Assembly: GCF_018987265.1 (NCBI RefSeq) | Contig: NZ_CP076853.1 | Span: forward strand, 3,038,001 to 3,102,000 | Reading direction: 5' to 3' | Length of the DNA: 64,000 bases | Source: Rhizobium sp. WYJ-E13 | Lineage (GTDB): Bacteria; Pseudomonadota; Alphaproteobacteria; Rhizobiales; Rhizobiaceae | Part shown: positions 25,821 to 35,403 of the stretch, piece after piece | Position numbering within the stretch: the first letter of the stretch is position 1 | How the letters are laid out: every line of letters starts with the position of its first letter | The notes under the pieces: model-generated | What the model was told of the DNA's origin: nothing | Database searches by the model: none | What the model saw: the letters and a program-made list of their open reading frames with translations, nothing else | Position numbers and translations under genes: made by a program

Positions 25821-26774
25821 ATGAGCCAAGAAAAATACCGCGTGCTCGTAACGAGTAACGCGCTGGCGAAGCCTGCTTGCGAAAGATTGGAACAATCTGG
25901 CATCTCACTCGAATTCACCAATGCGGCGCCGGACGAGCAGGCTCTGCTCGAAGCCGTCAGCAAGGGACCAATCCACGCAATCCTGCTGCGCGGCAACCCG
26001 CCGATCACGCGCCGGCTCATCGAAGCGGCGACGTCTCTGAAGATCATCGCCAAGCACGGCGCCGGCATCGACAGCGTCGACCTGCAAGCCGCCCGCGATG
26101 CCGGTGTCGCCGTTACGACCGCCGGGGAGGCCGGCGCCGGTGCGGTCGCGGAACTGGCTCTCTCGATGATCATGGCTCTGGGCCGCGACTTACCCCGGCT
26201 GACGGATCGCATACGGAGCGGCGATTGGGATCGCAGCGGATATCAGGGCCGCGAACTTGCGAGCAGAACACTCGGCATCATTGGCCTCGGCCTTATCGGC
26301 GGACGGCTTGCGACAATGGCCCATGCGCTGGGCATGAAGGTGATCGCCGCAAGGCCGGGCGGCACACCGCGAACGGAAGGGTTCCCCGTCACTGCTGTTG
26401 CCTTCGAGGAGTTCCTGCAAACGGCCGATATCGTCAGTCTCCATTGCCCCGCAACGCCGGAGACATCGGGCCTCATCGACGCAACAGCGATCGGCCGGAT
26501 GAAAGCCGGCGCGCTGCTTATCAATACTGCCCGCGGCGCATTGGTGGATGAGGCAGCCGTTGCCGCAGCACTGCATTCCGGCAAACTTGCGGGGGCTGCT
26601 TTCGACACTTTCTCGGAAGAGCCGATCAATCCGGAAAATCCGCTGCTGAAAGCGCCTAACGTCATCCTGACGCCGCACATCGCTTCACAGACGGCTGCGG
26701 CTGTCGAGCGGACAGGGCTTCAGACGGCAGATAACATCATTGCCGCACTGCTTGGAACGGAAACCACATTCTGA
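25821..26774 (+). CDS. D-isomer-specific 2-hydroxyacid dehydrogenase
   Basis: A 317-residue NAD(P)-dependent oxidoreductase of the phosphoglycerate/hydroxypyruvate reductase family. It has the Rossmann motif GIIGLGLIGGRL, a catalytic Arg in NTARGALVD, a Glu in the FSEEP region and a catalytic His in LTPHIASQT. It lacks the C-terminal ACT domain of SerA. The substrate is not defined. It is convergent with a DapA-family, RraA-family, SDR group and may reduce or oxidise a hydroxy or oxo acid from that pathway. Confidence 0.9.
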   Translation: MSQEKYRVLVTSNALAKPACERLEQSGISLEFTNAAPDEQALLEAVSKGPIHAILLRGNPPITRRLIEAATSLKIIAKHGAGIDSVDLQAARDAGVAVTTAGEAGAGAVAELALSMIMALGRDLPRLTDRIRSGDWDRSGYQGRELASRTLGIIGLGLIGGRLATMAHALGMKVIAARPGGTPRTEGFPVTAVAFEEFLQTADIVSLHCPATPETSGLIDATAIGRMKAGALLINTARGALVDEAAVAAALHSGKLAGAAFDTFSEEPINPENPLLKAPNVILTPHIASQTAAAVERTGLQTADNIIAALLGTETTF

Positions 26775-26815
26775 ACACGAATGGCTTCCCGCTCGACCGC
26801 GAGGAGCCGTGTTCG

Positions 26816-27742
26816 TCAGATGGGTGCACGCGGATCATGCCGCGCGAGACGGCGCAGCAGATAATCGACCTCGGCGCGCGCCGTGGTGCTGAGCGCGCTT
26901 CCTGGCTTGCGCTGCGCGTCCGAGGTGATGACACCCCGGCGCATGAGAACATGCTTGCGTACGGCGAGACCGACGCCGAGCTGCTGCTCATAACGGATCA
27001 GCGGCAGATGCGCGTCGAAGAGATCGTGCGCTTCGTCGCGTTTGCCGGCAGCGAAAAGGCCGACCAGCTCGACTAGCATGTCGGGGAAGCCGTAACCGGT
27101 CATGGCGCCATCTGCACCGCGCTCCGGTTCGAAATCGAGGAACATGCCGCCATTGCCGCAAAGGATCGAGAAGGAACGCAAATCGCCGGCTTTCTGCATG
27201 GCGCGCAGCTTCGAAATCTTCTCCAGCCCCGGCCAGTCCTCATGCTTGAGCATGACGCAGGAAGGATGATCGGAGATGATCTTGGCAATCACGCTGGCTG
27301 ACATGACGACCGTCAGCGTCAGCGGATAATCCTGCAGCACGAAGGGAACATCCGTGCCGACTGCCTCGACTGCCTGCGCGAAATACTGGATGATCTGCTC
27401 GTCGGTGCGCAGCGCTGGCGTCGGCGCGATCATGACGCCGGCAGCCCCCATGTCCATCGCATCGCGGGCGAGCGAGCGCATTGCCGCAAAGCCCGGCGCC
27501 GAGACGCCGACGACGACGGGCACCCTTGAGCGGCCGACGACCTGGCGGATGATCGCCCGCGATTCCGCAGGCTCCAGCTTCGGCGCTTCGCCCATGATGC
27601 CGAGGATCGTCATGCCGGTGACGCCGCTATCCTGATAGAAATCGGTCAGCCGGTCGATCGATGGCGTGTCCAAGGTACCATCGGGCAGGAATGGCGTGGT
27701 TGCGATTGCATAGACGCCCTTCGCGTCAATTCCGAAGCTCAT
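26816..27742 (-). CDS. DapA-family (dihydrodipicolinate synthase-like) lyase
   Basis: The 308-residue class I aldolase-type protein begins GVYAIATTPFLPDGTLD and carries GMTILGIMGEAPKL (in place of the GTTGE loop), FVLQDYP (the Tyr equivalent) and the Schiff-base Lys in VMLKHEDWPG. It lies beside RraA and SDR genes, so it probably acts on a sugar-derived or oxo acid rather than in lysine synthesis. The start at 27742 overlaps the upstream gene by 4 nt. Longer upstream reading in this frame runs antisense-like through the RraA gene and is not used. Confidence 0.85.
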   Translation of the reverse strand: MSFGIDAKGVYAIATTPFLPDGTLDTPSIDRLTDFYQDSGVTGMTILGIMGEAPKLEPAESRAIIRQVVGRSRVPVVVGVSAPGFAAMRSLARDAMDMGAAGVMIAPTPALRTDEQIIQYFAQAVEAVGTDVPFVLQDYPLTLTVVMSASVIAKIISDHPSCVMLKHEDWPGLEKISKLRAMQKAGDLRSFSILCGNGGMFLDFEPERGADGAMTGYGFPDMLVELVGLFAAGKRDEAHDLFDAHLPLIRYEQQLGVGLAVRKHVLMRRGVITSDAQRKPGSALSTTARAEVDYLLRRLARHDPRAPI

Positions 27743-28446
27743 TGTGCATCCTTCCACGCCTGATAGCGCGCCTTCGTTTCCGCGTTCATGGGATAGAGAC
27801 CGGGAAGCGGCACGCCCCGGTCGATTTCGGTCATGATCCAGCCTTCCATGCGCTCCTGCTCCGGCGCTTCGGCAAGCACGGCATCGAGTAGGGCGGCCGG
27901 GATGAGCACAGCGCCGTCCTTGTCGGCAACGACGATATCGCCGGGGAAAACCGCGACACCGCCGCAGGCGATCGGCTGCTGCCAGCCGACGAAGGTCAGC
28001 CCTGCGACGGAAGGCGGCGCCGCCATGCCGTCGCACCAGACAGGCAAGCCGCTACCAAGCACGCCTTCGAGATCGCGCACGACACCATCACTGACCAAGG
28101 CGGCCACCTTACGCCTCATCATCCGGGCACAGAGGATATCGCCGAATATACCGGCATCCTGCACGCCCATGGCATCGACAACGGCAATACAGCCCTCCGG
28201 CATGTCCTCGATTGCCGCGCGCGTGGATATCGGCGAAGCCCAGCTTTCGGGCGTTGCCAGATCCTCACGCGCCGGCACGAAACGCAGCGTGAAGGCAGGA
28301 CCGACCAGTCGTTCCTGACCAGGCTTCAACGGCTTGGTGCCGCGCATCCAGACATTCCTGAGCCCCTTTTTCAGGAGCACGGTCGTCAATGTCGCGGTGG
28401 AGACGCCCTTCAGGATTTCGATGGCGGCTGGATCGAGAGACATCAT
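27739..28446 (-). CDS. RraA-family / HMG-aldolase-like protein
   Basis: A 235-residue RraA-fold protein: VSTATLTTVLLKKGLRN, GCIAVVDAMGVQDAGIFGDILCARMM, ALVSDGVVRD and VFPGDIVVADKDGAVLIP. The Asp and Arg of the GxxxDGxxRD region suggest an aldolase or decarboxylase-like site rather than ribonuclease regulation. It sits between a DapA-family gene (4-nt overlap) and an SDR gene, so a small oxo-acid pathway is likely. The exact reaction is unknown. Confidence 0.82.
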   Translation of the reverse strand: MMSLDPAAIEILKGVSTATLTTVLLKKGLRNVWMRGTKPLKPGQERLVGPAFTLRFVPAREDLATPESWASPISTRAAIEDMPEGCIAVVDAMGVQDAGIFGDILCARMMRRKVAALVSDGVVRDLEGVLGSGLPVWCDGMAAPPSVAGLTFVGWQQPIACGGVAVFPGDIVVADKDGAVLIPAALLDAVLAEAPEQERMEGWIMTEIDRGVPLPGLYPMNAETKARYQAWKDAQ

Positions 28447-28452
28447 TGCACC

Positions 28453-29238
28453 TCATATGCTCTGGATGAGGCCGCCGTCGATGCGAATGACGGAGCCGGT
28501 AATATAGGATGCGCGTGGGCTGGCGAGAAAAGCAACTGTGTCGCCATATTCCTCAGGCCGGCCGTAGCGCCCAACCGGGATAGAGGCCGTACTTTCCGCC
28601 GTAACCTCCTCTACGGGCCGGTTCTCTCGCTTTGCCTTCTGTTCATCGAGGAAGGTAATCCGCCCGGTTGCGATGCGGCCCGGCAGCACGATGTTGGCGG
28701 TGATTCCGTCGCGGCCGACTTCGCGAGCAAGCGTCTTTGACCAGCCGACCAGCGCCAAGCGCAGGCTGTTGGAGATGCCGAGATTGGGGATCGGCGCTAC
28801 GACGCCTGATGATGTTGACGTGACGACGCGGCCCCAGCCCCGCGCCTTCATGCCCGGCAGGACGGCATCCGTTACGGCAATCACCGAACGCACCATCATG
28901 TCGAAATAATTGGACCAGGTCTCCGCCGCCTGGCCGGAAGCCGGCGTCGGTGGCGGTCCGCCCGTATTGTTGACGAGGATATCGACCGGTCCGAAGGTCC
29001 CGGCGATCAAAGCCAGCCTCGTCTCGATGAGGGCGAGATCGGCGATATCCCAGCCGATGGCGAGCGCCTTGCCCCCTGCGGAAACGATAGCTTCCGCCGT
29101 CTTCGCGGCAGCGGCTTCGTCGATATCGGCAACGGCGACGCGAGCGCCTTCCGCAGCCAGCGAGCGGGCAATCGCCCCACCCAGTCCGCCACCCGCGCCG
29201 AACACCAGCGCGGTCTTTCCATTCAATTGCATGTCCAA
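28453..29238 (-). CDS. Short-chain dehydrogenase/reductase lacking the usual catalytic Tyr
   Basis: A 261-residue SDR with the GAGGGLGGAIA nucleotide motif, DIDEA, and NNTGGPPPTP. At the catalytic site the usual Y-x3-K is not seen: the region after TSTSSG reads IPNLGISNSLRLALVGWSK, with Asn/Ser where Tyr is expected. This form is seen in an atypical SDR group. The N-terminus is ATG at 29238. It is divergent from the LysR gene at 29332 and leads the RraA and DapA-family genes. Confidence 0.85.
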   Translation of the reverse strand: MDMQLNGKTALVFGAGGGLGGAIARSLAAEGARVAVADIDEAAAAKTAEAIVSAGGKALAIGWDIADLALIETRLALIAGTFGPVDILVNNTGGPPPTPASGQAAETWSNYFDMMVRSVIAVTDAVLPGMKARGWGRVVTSTSSGVVAPIPNLGISNSLRLALVGWSKTLAREVGRDGITANIVLPGRIATGRITFLDEQKAKRENRPVEEVTAESTASIPVGRYGRPEEYGDTVAFLASPRASYITGSVIRIDGGLIQSI

Positions 29239-29331
29239 GGCAGATACTCCGGTTTCGCTCCCATTATGGCGATCCCAAGAAGAAGAAAAATCTCGCTTTT
29301 TATGATTTCAGAAGATAGAAAAACTATTCTT

Positions 29332-30213
29332 ATGGAAACTCGCTTTCTCGATACTTTCCTGCTGGTTGCCGAGCTCGGATCGCTGGCCGAGGCCTCCCGC
29401 CGCCTCGGCATCACGCCTGCCGCGGTCGCCCAGCGCATGCAGGCGCTGGAAGACGATGTCGGCGTGCCGTTGCTGACCCGCGTCGGCCGTCGTGTCCGTC
29501 CAACCGATACCGGCCATGCCATCATCGAAAAGAGCCGCAAGATCCTCGCCGAGGTCCGCGACCTGAAGAGTCTCGCCAATGCCGAGCTGCCCTCCGGCGA
29601 ACTTCGCCTCGGGGCCATCACGACAGCGCTGACCGGACTGCTGCCATCAGCCCTTCATGAGGTTTTCGCCAGCATGCCGCTTGTTGAGGTCTTCCTGCTG
29701 CCTGGTCCCTCCACCGATCTCTATCAGCGGCTGATGGACAGGCATATCGACGCGGCAATCCTCGTAAAGCCGCCCTTTTCGATACCGAAGACATTGGAGT
29801 GGGAGCTCTTGCGGGCCGAACGCCTGGTTCTTCTTGCCCCCGCCGATTGCCGGGGCGAGAACCCGCATAATCTCCTGAAGACCCGTCCCTTCATCCGCTA
29901 CGATCGGAACAACTGGGGCGGACGCCTTGCCGACGAATATCTTCAAAAACAGGGCTTGAAGCCCGCCGAGCGTCTGGAACTTGATTCTCTTGAAGCGATC
30001 TCGGTCATGGTCGCCAACGGGCTCGGCGTCTCGCTGGTGCCGGATTGGGCACGACCCTGGCCGGAGGGCCTGAACATCGCCATCCTCGAACTGCCGGTGC
30101 CCTTCCCCCCACGCGAGGTCGGTTTACTCTGGCCGCGCAGTTCGCCATCGCGCCGGCTGACCGGCATCGTGCTCGACGCATTGAAACGCTCGCAAGCCGC
30201 TGCTAGGCCCTAA
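29332..30213 (+). CDS. LysR-type transcriptional regulator
   Basis: A single-HTH LysR regulator of 293 residues: DTFLLVAELGSLAEASRRLGITPAAVAQRMQALEDDVG, then an effector domain. Divergent from the SDR-RraA-DapA operon, it is the natural candidate to control it. The ATG at 29332 has no clear ribosome-binding site; an upstream ATG at 29302 is an alternative. Its stop overlaps the convergent GH16 gene by 3 nt. Confidence 0.88.
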   Translation: METRFLDTFLLVAELGSLAEASRRLGITPAAVAQRMQALEDDVGVPLLTRVGRRVRPTDTGHAIIEKSRKILAEVRDLKSLANAELPSGELRLGAITTALTGLLPSALHEVFASMPLVEVFLLPGPSTDLYQRLMDRHIDAAILVKPPFSIPKTLEWELLRAERLVLLAPADCRGENPHNLLKTRPFIRYDRNNWGGRLADEYLQKQGLKPAERLELDSLEAISVMVANGLGVSLVPDWARPWPEGLNIAILELPVPFPPREVGLLWPRSSPSRRLTGIVLDALKRSQAAARP

Positions 30214-31040
30214 CCGTTACTCGCCGACATCAAGCTCTTGCGCTGATAGACGTGGATATAATCAACCAGGAGGTAAGACGGGTTCGGCGTTTCATCGATC
30301 GGCCAGCCCGATCCGAGTGCAAGATTGACCAGCGGATAGAAAGGCATTTGGAATTCCGGCGGTGTATCGAAACTCCACAGCGGCTTGCGGTCCAGATAGA
30401 AGGTCGATTTCTGCGGGCCGATATCCACACCGAACGTATGGTAGTCGCTGCTGAGCGAACCTTCGGGCACATTCGTCAGATGGCCGTCCGTCGTGTGCTG
30501 GTTGCTCGGACGCCAGACGTGATACCCCATGCTGAACTCGCCGGGCGCACGGCCGTAATATTCGATCACGTCGATTTCCGAAGTGAATTTGGATCGGTCG
30601 AGGCCAATCAGCCAGAAGGCCGGCCAAACGCCCTTGCCGGGCGGCAGCTTCATGCGTGCTTCAAAGTAGCCGAATTTCTGGGAGAATCCCTCCCCTTTCG
30701 GATTGGTCGAGGCGAGCAGCCCGGAGCGCCACTGACCGTCAGCTTCCTTCCGTGCCTCAATCCGCAGAATGCCGTTATCGACCGTAAAGGGGAAACCGTC
30801 CATGGGGTCGGTAAAGCGCGCATCGCCGAAATCGCCGTTCCACGGCGTATGAGCAATCCAGCGCGATTTGGTCTCGCCCCATGCCGAAACGTCGAGCGTG
30901 TCGAAGTCTTCGGCAAAGGTCATCTGGAAATCGTCGAGGTTGAGCGGCTCTTCCGCTTCGCTGGGCCGGGGGCCTGGCGGGCCGAAAAGGCTGATGACGA
31001 TCAGAAGCGCAAATCTTCCGGCGAATTTCGCGTGACGCAT
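30210..31040 (-). CDS. Glycoside hydrolase family 16 (secreted glycanase, ExoK-like)
   Basis: The 276-residue exported GH16 protein has a signal peptide (RHAKFAGRFALLIVISLFGPP). Its catalytic motif is SEIDVIEYYG, with the two Glu of E-x-D-x-x-E. Other GH16 features are FGYFEARMKLPPGKGVWPAFWLIG and YHTFGVDI. ATG at 31040 has GGGAGG upstream. In rhizobia such enzymes cut the exopolysaccharide that neighbouring genes make. The glycan specificity (beta-1,3/1,4-glucan or EPS) is not known. Confidence 0.9.
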   Translation of the reverse strand: MRHAKFAGRFALLIVISLFGPPGPRPSEAEEPLNLDDFQMTFAEDFDTLDVSAWGETKSRWIAHTPWNGDFGDARFTDPMDGFPFTVDNGILRIEARKEADGQWRSGLLASTNPKGEGFSQKFGYFEARMKLPPGKGVWPAFWLIGLDRSKFTSEIDVIEYYGRAPGEFSMGYHVWRPSNQHTTDGHLTNVPEGSLSSDYHTFGVDIGPQKSTFYLDRKPLWSFDTPPEFQMPFYPLVNLALGSGWPIDETPNPSYLLVDYIHVYQRKSLMSASNG

Positions 31041-31090
31041 TTTTCTCCCTCCCGGAGGTTTCGACCCCGTCGCGGGGTTTTGCGAGTCGA

Positions 31091-32572
31091 TCATGAAACG
31101 ACGACCCCGTTTCGCCGGGGTGTGATCTTCCTGATAACGATGGCTTCCAGGCCGTCGGGCCGCCCGACGGCCTGCCACAAGAGCAGGGAGAAAACCCAGA
31201 AGATCGCAAGCGCGGCACCGCTGCAGAGGCCGACGCCGATGACGAGTTCGATGCCCAGAGGCATGGCGATCAAAACGGGCTGAACCCAGAGCAGGAAACC
31301 GATCATCGGCAGGCAGGCCGAAAGCGGCCGGATGAACGCGTAAAGCTGCGCGCCGATCGAGGCACCGATCAACCGTTGCGTGATGACAAGGCAGACTACA
31401 TAGGAAACGACGGCGGCAATGACGCGAGCCGCCAGGGCACCGTCAAGCCCGAACATCATCACGCCGAGCACCGTAATCGGCGCCCTCACTGCAAATTCAG
31501 CAAACATCCGCAACGCCACATAACGGGTCTTGTCGAGAACCATCACGAGCGGCGGCATGATGGTCGTCGGCAGGCCGATCAGGCTGACGATGCAGAGCCA
31601 CTGCAGGATCGGCGCCGCAAAGGCCCACTTCTCGCCGACGACGATGCGCAGGATCGGTTCGGCCAGGAAAATGATGACGAGCAGGATAGGTGACGCCACG
31701 ACCATGATTGCGTTGGTCGCCTTCAGATAGGCGGCGATCTGCTTGCCCCGGTCACTGACATTGGAAAAGGCGGCCATCAGCGGGCGCATCAGCGGGCCGA
31801 CGAATGTCTGATAGGGAATGCCTGCGAGATTGTCCGCAACGCTGAAGGCGCCATAGGTGGAAAGGCTTGTAAAACGCGGCAGCAGCAGCCGGTCCATCTG
31901 CCAGTTGAGCGAGTTGAGAACCTGCGAAATCGTGTTCCAGCCGATCATGTCCTGGAAGTGCTTCCATTCCGAGAGGCTGAGCCTCGGTCGCATCGGCGCG
32001 AAGATATAGGAGACGATGGTCGCCGCCGTCGGTCCGGCGACGGCGCCGATCGCCAGCCCCCAGTAGCTGTTGGTCGCAAGCGCGACGCCGACGCCGAAGA
32101 TCAGCGTCGATCCCTTGGCAATGAGATCGAGGGCGAATTCGCGCCGGAAATCGAACCGCTGCATGAAAAGCACCATTCGTGGGCTGATCACGCTGCGCAT
32201 CGCGGGCGCGATTGAAACCACGGCAACCAGCGAAAAAAGCCGCGCATCGTTATAAATGAGAGCCATCGGCCAGGCGATGATGATCATCAGCAGGCTGATC
32301 GCCGTGCCTCTGATGAGGCTCAATGTAAAGGCTGTGGCAAACATCCGCTCGGACGGCGAGGAAACGCGCACAAGTGCCTGGGTGAGCGGCAGGTCAAGGA
32401 TCGCCTCGACGATGACGAGAACCGATGTGGCAATGGCGACGATCCCGAAATCTGCCGGGCTCAAAAGTCTTGCGAGAATGAGCAGGCTCACGAAATCGAG
32501 CAGTCGTGCCAGGAATTTTCCGCTGATTGTCCAGATGCTTGCTGCCGCAGTTCTATGCGATACGCTTGACAC
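31091..32572 (-). CDS. Polysaccharide flippase (MOP/Wzx-like)
   Basis: A 493-residue inner-membrane protein with about 12-14 hydrophobic helices and the MOP-family N-terminus (SIWTISGKFLARLLDFVSLLILARLLSPADFGIVAIAT). It would move lipid-linked oligosaccharide units across the inner membrane before polymerisation. It lies downstream of two glycosyltransferase genes in a minus-strand group, with GH16 next. Confidence 0.88.
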   Translation of the reverse strand: MSSVSHRTAAASIWTISGKFLARLLDFVSLLILARLLSPADFGIVAIATSVLVIVEAILDLPLTQALVRVSSPSERMFATAFTLSLIRGTAISLLMIIIAWPMALIYNDARLFSLVAVVSIAPAMRSVISPRMVLFMQRFDFRREFALDLIAKGSTLIFGVGVALATNSYWGLAIGAVAGPTAATIVSYIFAPMRPRLSLSEWKHFQDMIGWNTISQVLNSLNWQMDRLLLPRFTSLSTYGAFSVADNLAGIPYQTFVGPLMRPLMAAFSNVSDRGKQIAAYLKATNAIMVVASPILLVIIFLAEPILRIVVGEKWAFAAPILQWLCIVSLIGLPTTIMPPLVMVLDKTRYVALRMFAEFAVRAPITVLGVMMFGLDGALAARVIAAVVSYVVCLVITQRLIGASIGAQLYAFIRPLSACLPMIGFLLWVQPVLIAMPLGIELVIGVGLCSGAALAIFWVFSLLLWQAVGRPDGLEAIVIRKITPRRNGVVVS

Positions 32573-32649
32573 GATTTATTCCTTGGCCATGAGCAACGAA
32601 CCTCTTCTGGGGAGCGCCGGGTGCCGCCGCTCCGGGTTTTTTGTGCGTG

Positions 32650-33894
32650 TCAGCTTACCTTCCTCCTGACGGGGCCTGCGGCCTGATGGCCATGGTTGAC
32701 GAGTTGCTCGTCGATGAGGGCGCCGAGGCGATCGCGGAACACCGCTGCGGAGAATCTCAGGGCATGGTTGCGGATCGCCGCCGGATCGAGCGTATCCTCG
32801 ACCGCTTCGAAGGCTGCCATCGTTTCCATCAGCGCTTCCGCAGTCTGCTCCGCAAAGCGGAAGCCGACATGCGGTGCGCAGACCGTCTCGCGTGCGCCGC
32901 CCGCATCGAAAGCCAGAACCGGCCGGCCCGACGCCATCGCTTCCACCGGCAGAATGCCGAAGTCTTCGATGCCGGGAAACAGCAGCGCGCGGCAGCGCGA
33001 CAGATGATCGCGCAGAACCGGGAACGGCTGATGGCCAAGGAACTGCACCGTCGGTCCGGCGATTGATCTCAGATAGGCTTCCTGCTCGCCCTCACCGATC
33101 ACAACCAGATTGCGACCCATTTCCGTGCAGGCCTTCACAGCAATATCCGGCCGCTTATAGGCGGTGAGCTGGCCCGCATAGAGATAGAACTCGCCCTTGC
33201 CTTGCCCGATGGCGAAATCATCGGTCGCAACCGGCGGATAGATGACGACGGCGTCGCGATCATAGAAGCGGCGGATACGGCCCGCGACATAGCTGGAATT
33301 CGCCACGAACGTATCGACGCGCGAGGCGGTCGTCACGTCCCAGGCGCGCAGCATCGGAGCCGTGATCGACATCATTGCCTTGCCGATCCAGGAAACACCG
33401 CGCCGGTATAAGTGGAACTGATCCCAGATGTATCGCATCGGTGAATGGCAGTAGCAGATATGAAGTGCATCCGCCCGCGTAATGATGCCCTTGGCGGGGC
33501 CGGATTCGCTTGAAATGACAAGATCATAGTTCTGAAGGTCGAAGTGCTCGAGCGCGAAGGGCATGAGCGGCAGCATCTTCGTGTAGTGGCGCGTCGAACG
33601 CGGAATCTTCTGCAGGAAGGACGTATGGATGTTGCGGCTGTTCAGGAAATCGCTGGTACGATCAGGATTATACACCAGCGTGAAGATGTCTGCCTGGGGG
33701 AACATCCGGCAGAGCTCTTCCACCACCTTTTCGCCACCACGCATCGATACCAACCAGTAATGGACGATAGCGACGCGAAGCGGCTTCGCATCGGCCCTGC
33801 TGCCGGCTTCGACGGTACGGCTTCTTGCCACGACGGGCGCATCGCCCCGGAATGCCATTGTTTCGGGGAGAGAGCTTGCTGCTTTGACAATCAC
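32650..33894 (-). CDS. Glycosyltransferase family 4
   Basis: A 414-residue GT-B glycosyltransferase: HYWLVSMRGGEKVVEELCRMFP near the N-terminus, then FPGIEDFGILPVEAMASGRPVLAF, the GT4 donor-site motif (E-x7-E). A GTG start at 33894 is preferred: AAGGAG lies 7 nt upstream and the start overlaps the upstream stop (GTGA). It probably adds a sugar of the EPS repeat. Confidence 0.87.
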   Translation of the reverse strand: MIVKAASSLPETMAFRGDAPVVARSRTVEAGSRADAKPLRVAIVHYWLVSMRGGEKVVEELCRMFPQADIFTLVYNPDRTSDFLNSRNIHTSFLQKIPRSTRHYTKMLPLMPFALEHFDLQNYDLVISSESGPAKGIITRADALHICYCHSPMRYIWDQFHLYRRGVSWIGKAMMSITAPMLRAWDVTTASRVDTFVANSSYVAGRIRRFYDRDAVVIYPPVATDDFAIGQGKGEFYLYAGQLTAYKRPDIAVKACTEMGRNLVVIGEGEQEAYLRSIAGPTVQFLGHQPFPVLRDHLSRCRALLFPGIEDFGILPVEAMASGRPVLAFDAGGARETVCAPHVGFRFAEQTAEALMETMAAFEAVEDTLDPAAIRNHALRFSAAVFRDRLGALIDEQLVNHGHQAAGPVRRKVS

Positions 33895-35282
33895 CTGAAC
33901 GCTCCTTGTACGATCGCCCCACCCCTCGGCTCGGGCACCACCTGTGTCGAAATCAGACTGCAGTATTGCGCGAGAAGGGCATCGCGCCATTCTTCATGCG
34001 TCGTTGCCAGATTGGGCGACAGCCGGAAGGCGCGTTCGCTCATGAGGCGGACATCCTCCCTCGGCATGTTGCGGAAGGCCATCAGCGTTGCGGCGAAGGC
34101 TTCCTCGTCGGTCGTGTCGCAGGAGATCGCCATTCCGGCCCGCTCCATTTCCTCGGCAAGGAAGGCGCCTTTGGTCATGATGACGGGAAGGCCGCTGCGA
34201 GCCGCCTCGATCGCCACGAGGCCGAACGGCTCCGGATAGCGGGACGGCATGATGAGCGCGCTTGCCGTGCGGATGATTTGGCCGATCTCGGCATGCGACC
34301 GCCAGCCCATGGCCCTGACATGATCGCCGGCCGCCTTAATCTTGGAGATAAGCGGCCCGTCGCCGATCACGCAAAGCTTGACACCGGCCCTGGCCGTGGC
34401 GGCAAGCGCATCCTCAATACCCTTTTCCTCATCCAGCCGGCCGATGAAGACGAACTCGTCATTGTTCTCGGCCGCGACACGCTCGGCCGTCAGCGGCGCG
34501 ATCGGATTGCGGATGGTGACGAGCCGTTCCGGCTGGTAGCCGGAGCCCACAAGGAACTCGGCCATCTTCTCATGGAGCAGGATGATCCTGCCGAAGGCGG
34601 GGCGGCTTCTGAGCGCGCGAAAGAGATTGGCGCCGCGGACCGTCCGCCAAAGCTTTTGCGCATAGCTGCGCTTGTCGCAGGAGGTAGTAATGCAGCCTGT
34701 CCCCAGCGGGCGCCGCTTGCAGATCTCCTGCGCCTGATAATCGAAAAAGGCCCCATTGGGACAGCCGGTGAAGAAATCGTGTGCGTGAACGACGCATCGG
34801 GCGGCAACGGGCACGAGCGCGTCGAAGACGGCCGGCGACAGGATCTGATGCCAGCCATGGACATGATAGGCAGTCTTCGGCGTATCGTTGGCGCGCACCC
34901 ATGCAGAGATCATATTGCCGGCAGCGGGATTGTGAATGCCGGTCGCAAAAGCCTTGGCACGGCTGGAATTCAAGAGGTCACGGCTGTTCAGCTTGACGAT
35001 TGAGACGCCGAAAGATGCAAGCTCCTCGTTCGCTCCATCGTCGCCGCAGATATAGGTCACGGCAATACCCAGTCCGCAGAAGAGCTTCGCCGAAAGGACC
35101 GCAAGCGAGGTCGCCCCACCCCTCGCCGTAGAATAGTCATCGATGATGACTACACGGTCGAGCACCGGGCGCACAGCGATGCCGTCCCTCCATAGTTTTG
35201 CATAGCGCCCGGAAGCCGGCCACCGTACCGTTGAAACGGCAGATCCATTCTCATCAGGACGCAATTGGCCGATGTCGTTCAT
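33891..35282 (-). CDS. Glycosyltransferase family 4
   Basis: A 463-residue GT-B enzyme with an N-terminal GGATSLAVLSAKLF glycine-rich acceptor region and a C-terminal SRYPEPFGLVAIEAARSGLPVIMTK donor motif. It is the first gene of the minus-strand EPS group (with 32650 and 31091) and lies downstream of the crp-like gene, from which it is separated by a strong hairpin. Confidence 0.87.
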   Translation of the reverse strand: MNDIGQLRPDENGSAVSTVRWPASGRYAKLWRDGIAVRPVLDRVVIIDDYSTARGGATSLAVLSAKLFCGLGIAVTYICGDDGANEELASFGVSIVKLNSRDLLNSSRAKAFATGIHNPAAGNMISAWVRANDTPKTAYHVHGWHQILSPAVFDALVPVAARCVVHAHDFFTGCPNGAFFDYQAQEICKRRPLGTGCITTSCDKRSYAQKLWRTVRGANLFRALRSRPAFGRIILLHEKMAEFLVGSGYQPERLVTIRNPIAPLTAERVAAENNDEFVFIGRLDEEKGIEDALAATARAGVKLCVIGDGPLISKIKAAGDHVRAMGWRSHAEIGQIIRTASALIMPSRYPEPFGLVAIEAARSGLPVIMTKGAFLAEEMERAGMAISCDTTDEEAFAATLMAFRNMPREDVRLMSERAFRLSPNLATTHEEWRDALLAQYCSLISTQVVPEPRGGAIVQGAFR

Positions 35283-35359
35283 AGAAGCTCTCCGACGACA
35301 GACACAATGGATGCTTTTTGACGGCTAGGCCCCGACGCCGTCCATGCGGGGTGGAGTGG

Positions 35360-35395
35360 TCACGGACCGGCTGCGGGTGGCAGCCGGATCGTGAC
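35360..35395 (-). terminator. Strong hairpin between the Crp-like gene and the GT4 gene
   Basis: CCGGCTGC, loop GGGTG, GCAGCCGG, extended by flanking GTCAC/GTGAC. It lies 8 bp past the Crp-like stop on the minus strand. There is no T-run, so it may be a Rho-assisted or processing structure. Confidence 0.6.
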
Positions 35396-35403
35396 GAAGC
35401 GCA

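Noticed and set aside
27743..28036. N-terminal extension of the DapA-family protein
   Set aside because: It lies inside the RraA-family gene in another frame; the family N-terminus starts at 27742 with an ATGA overlap.
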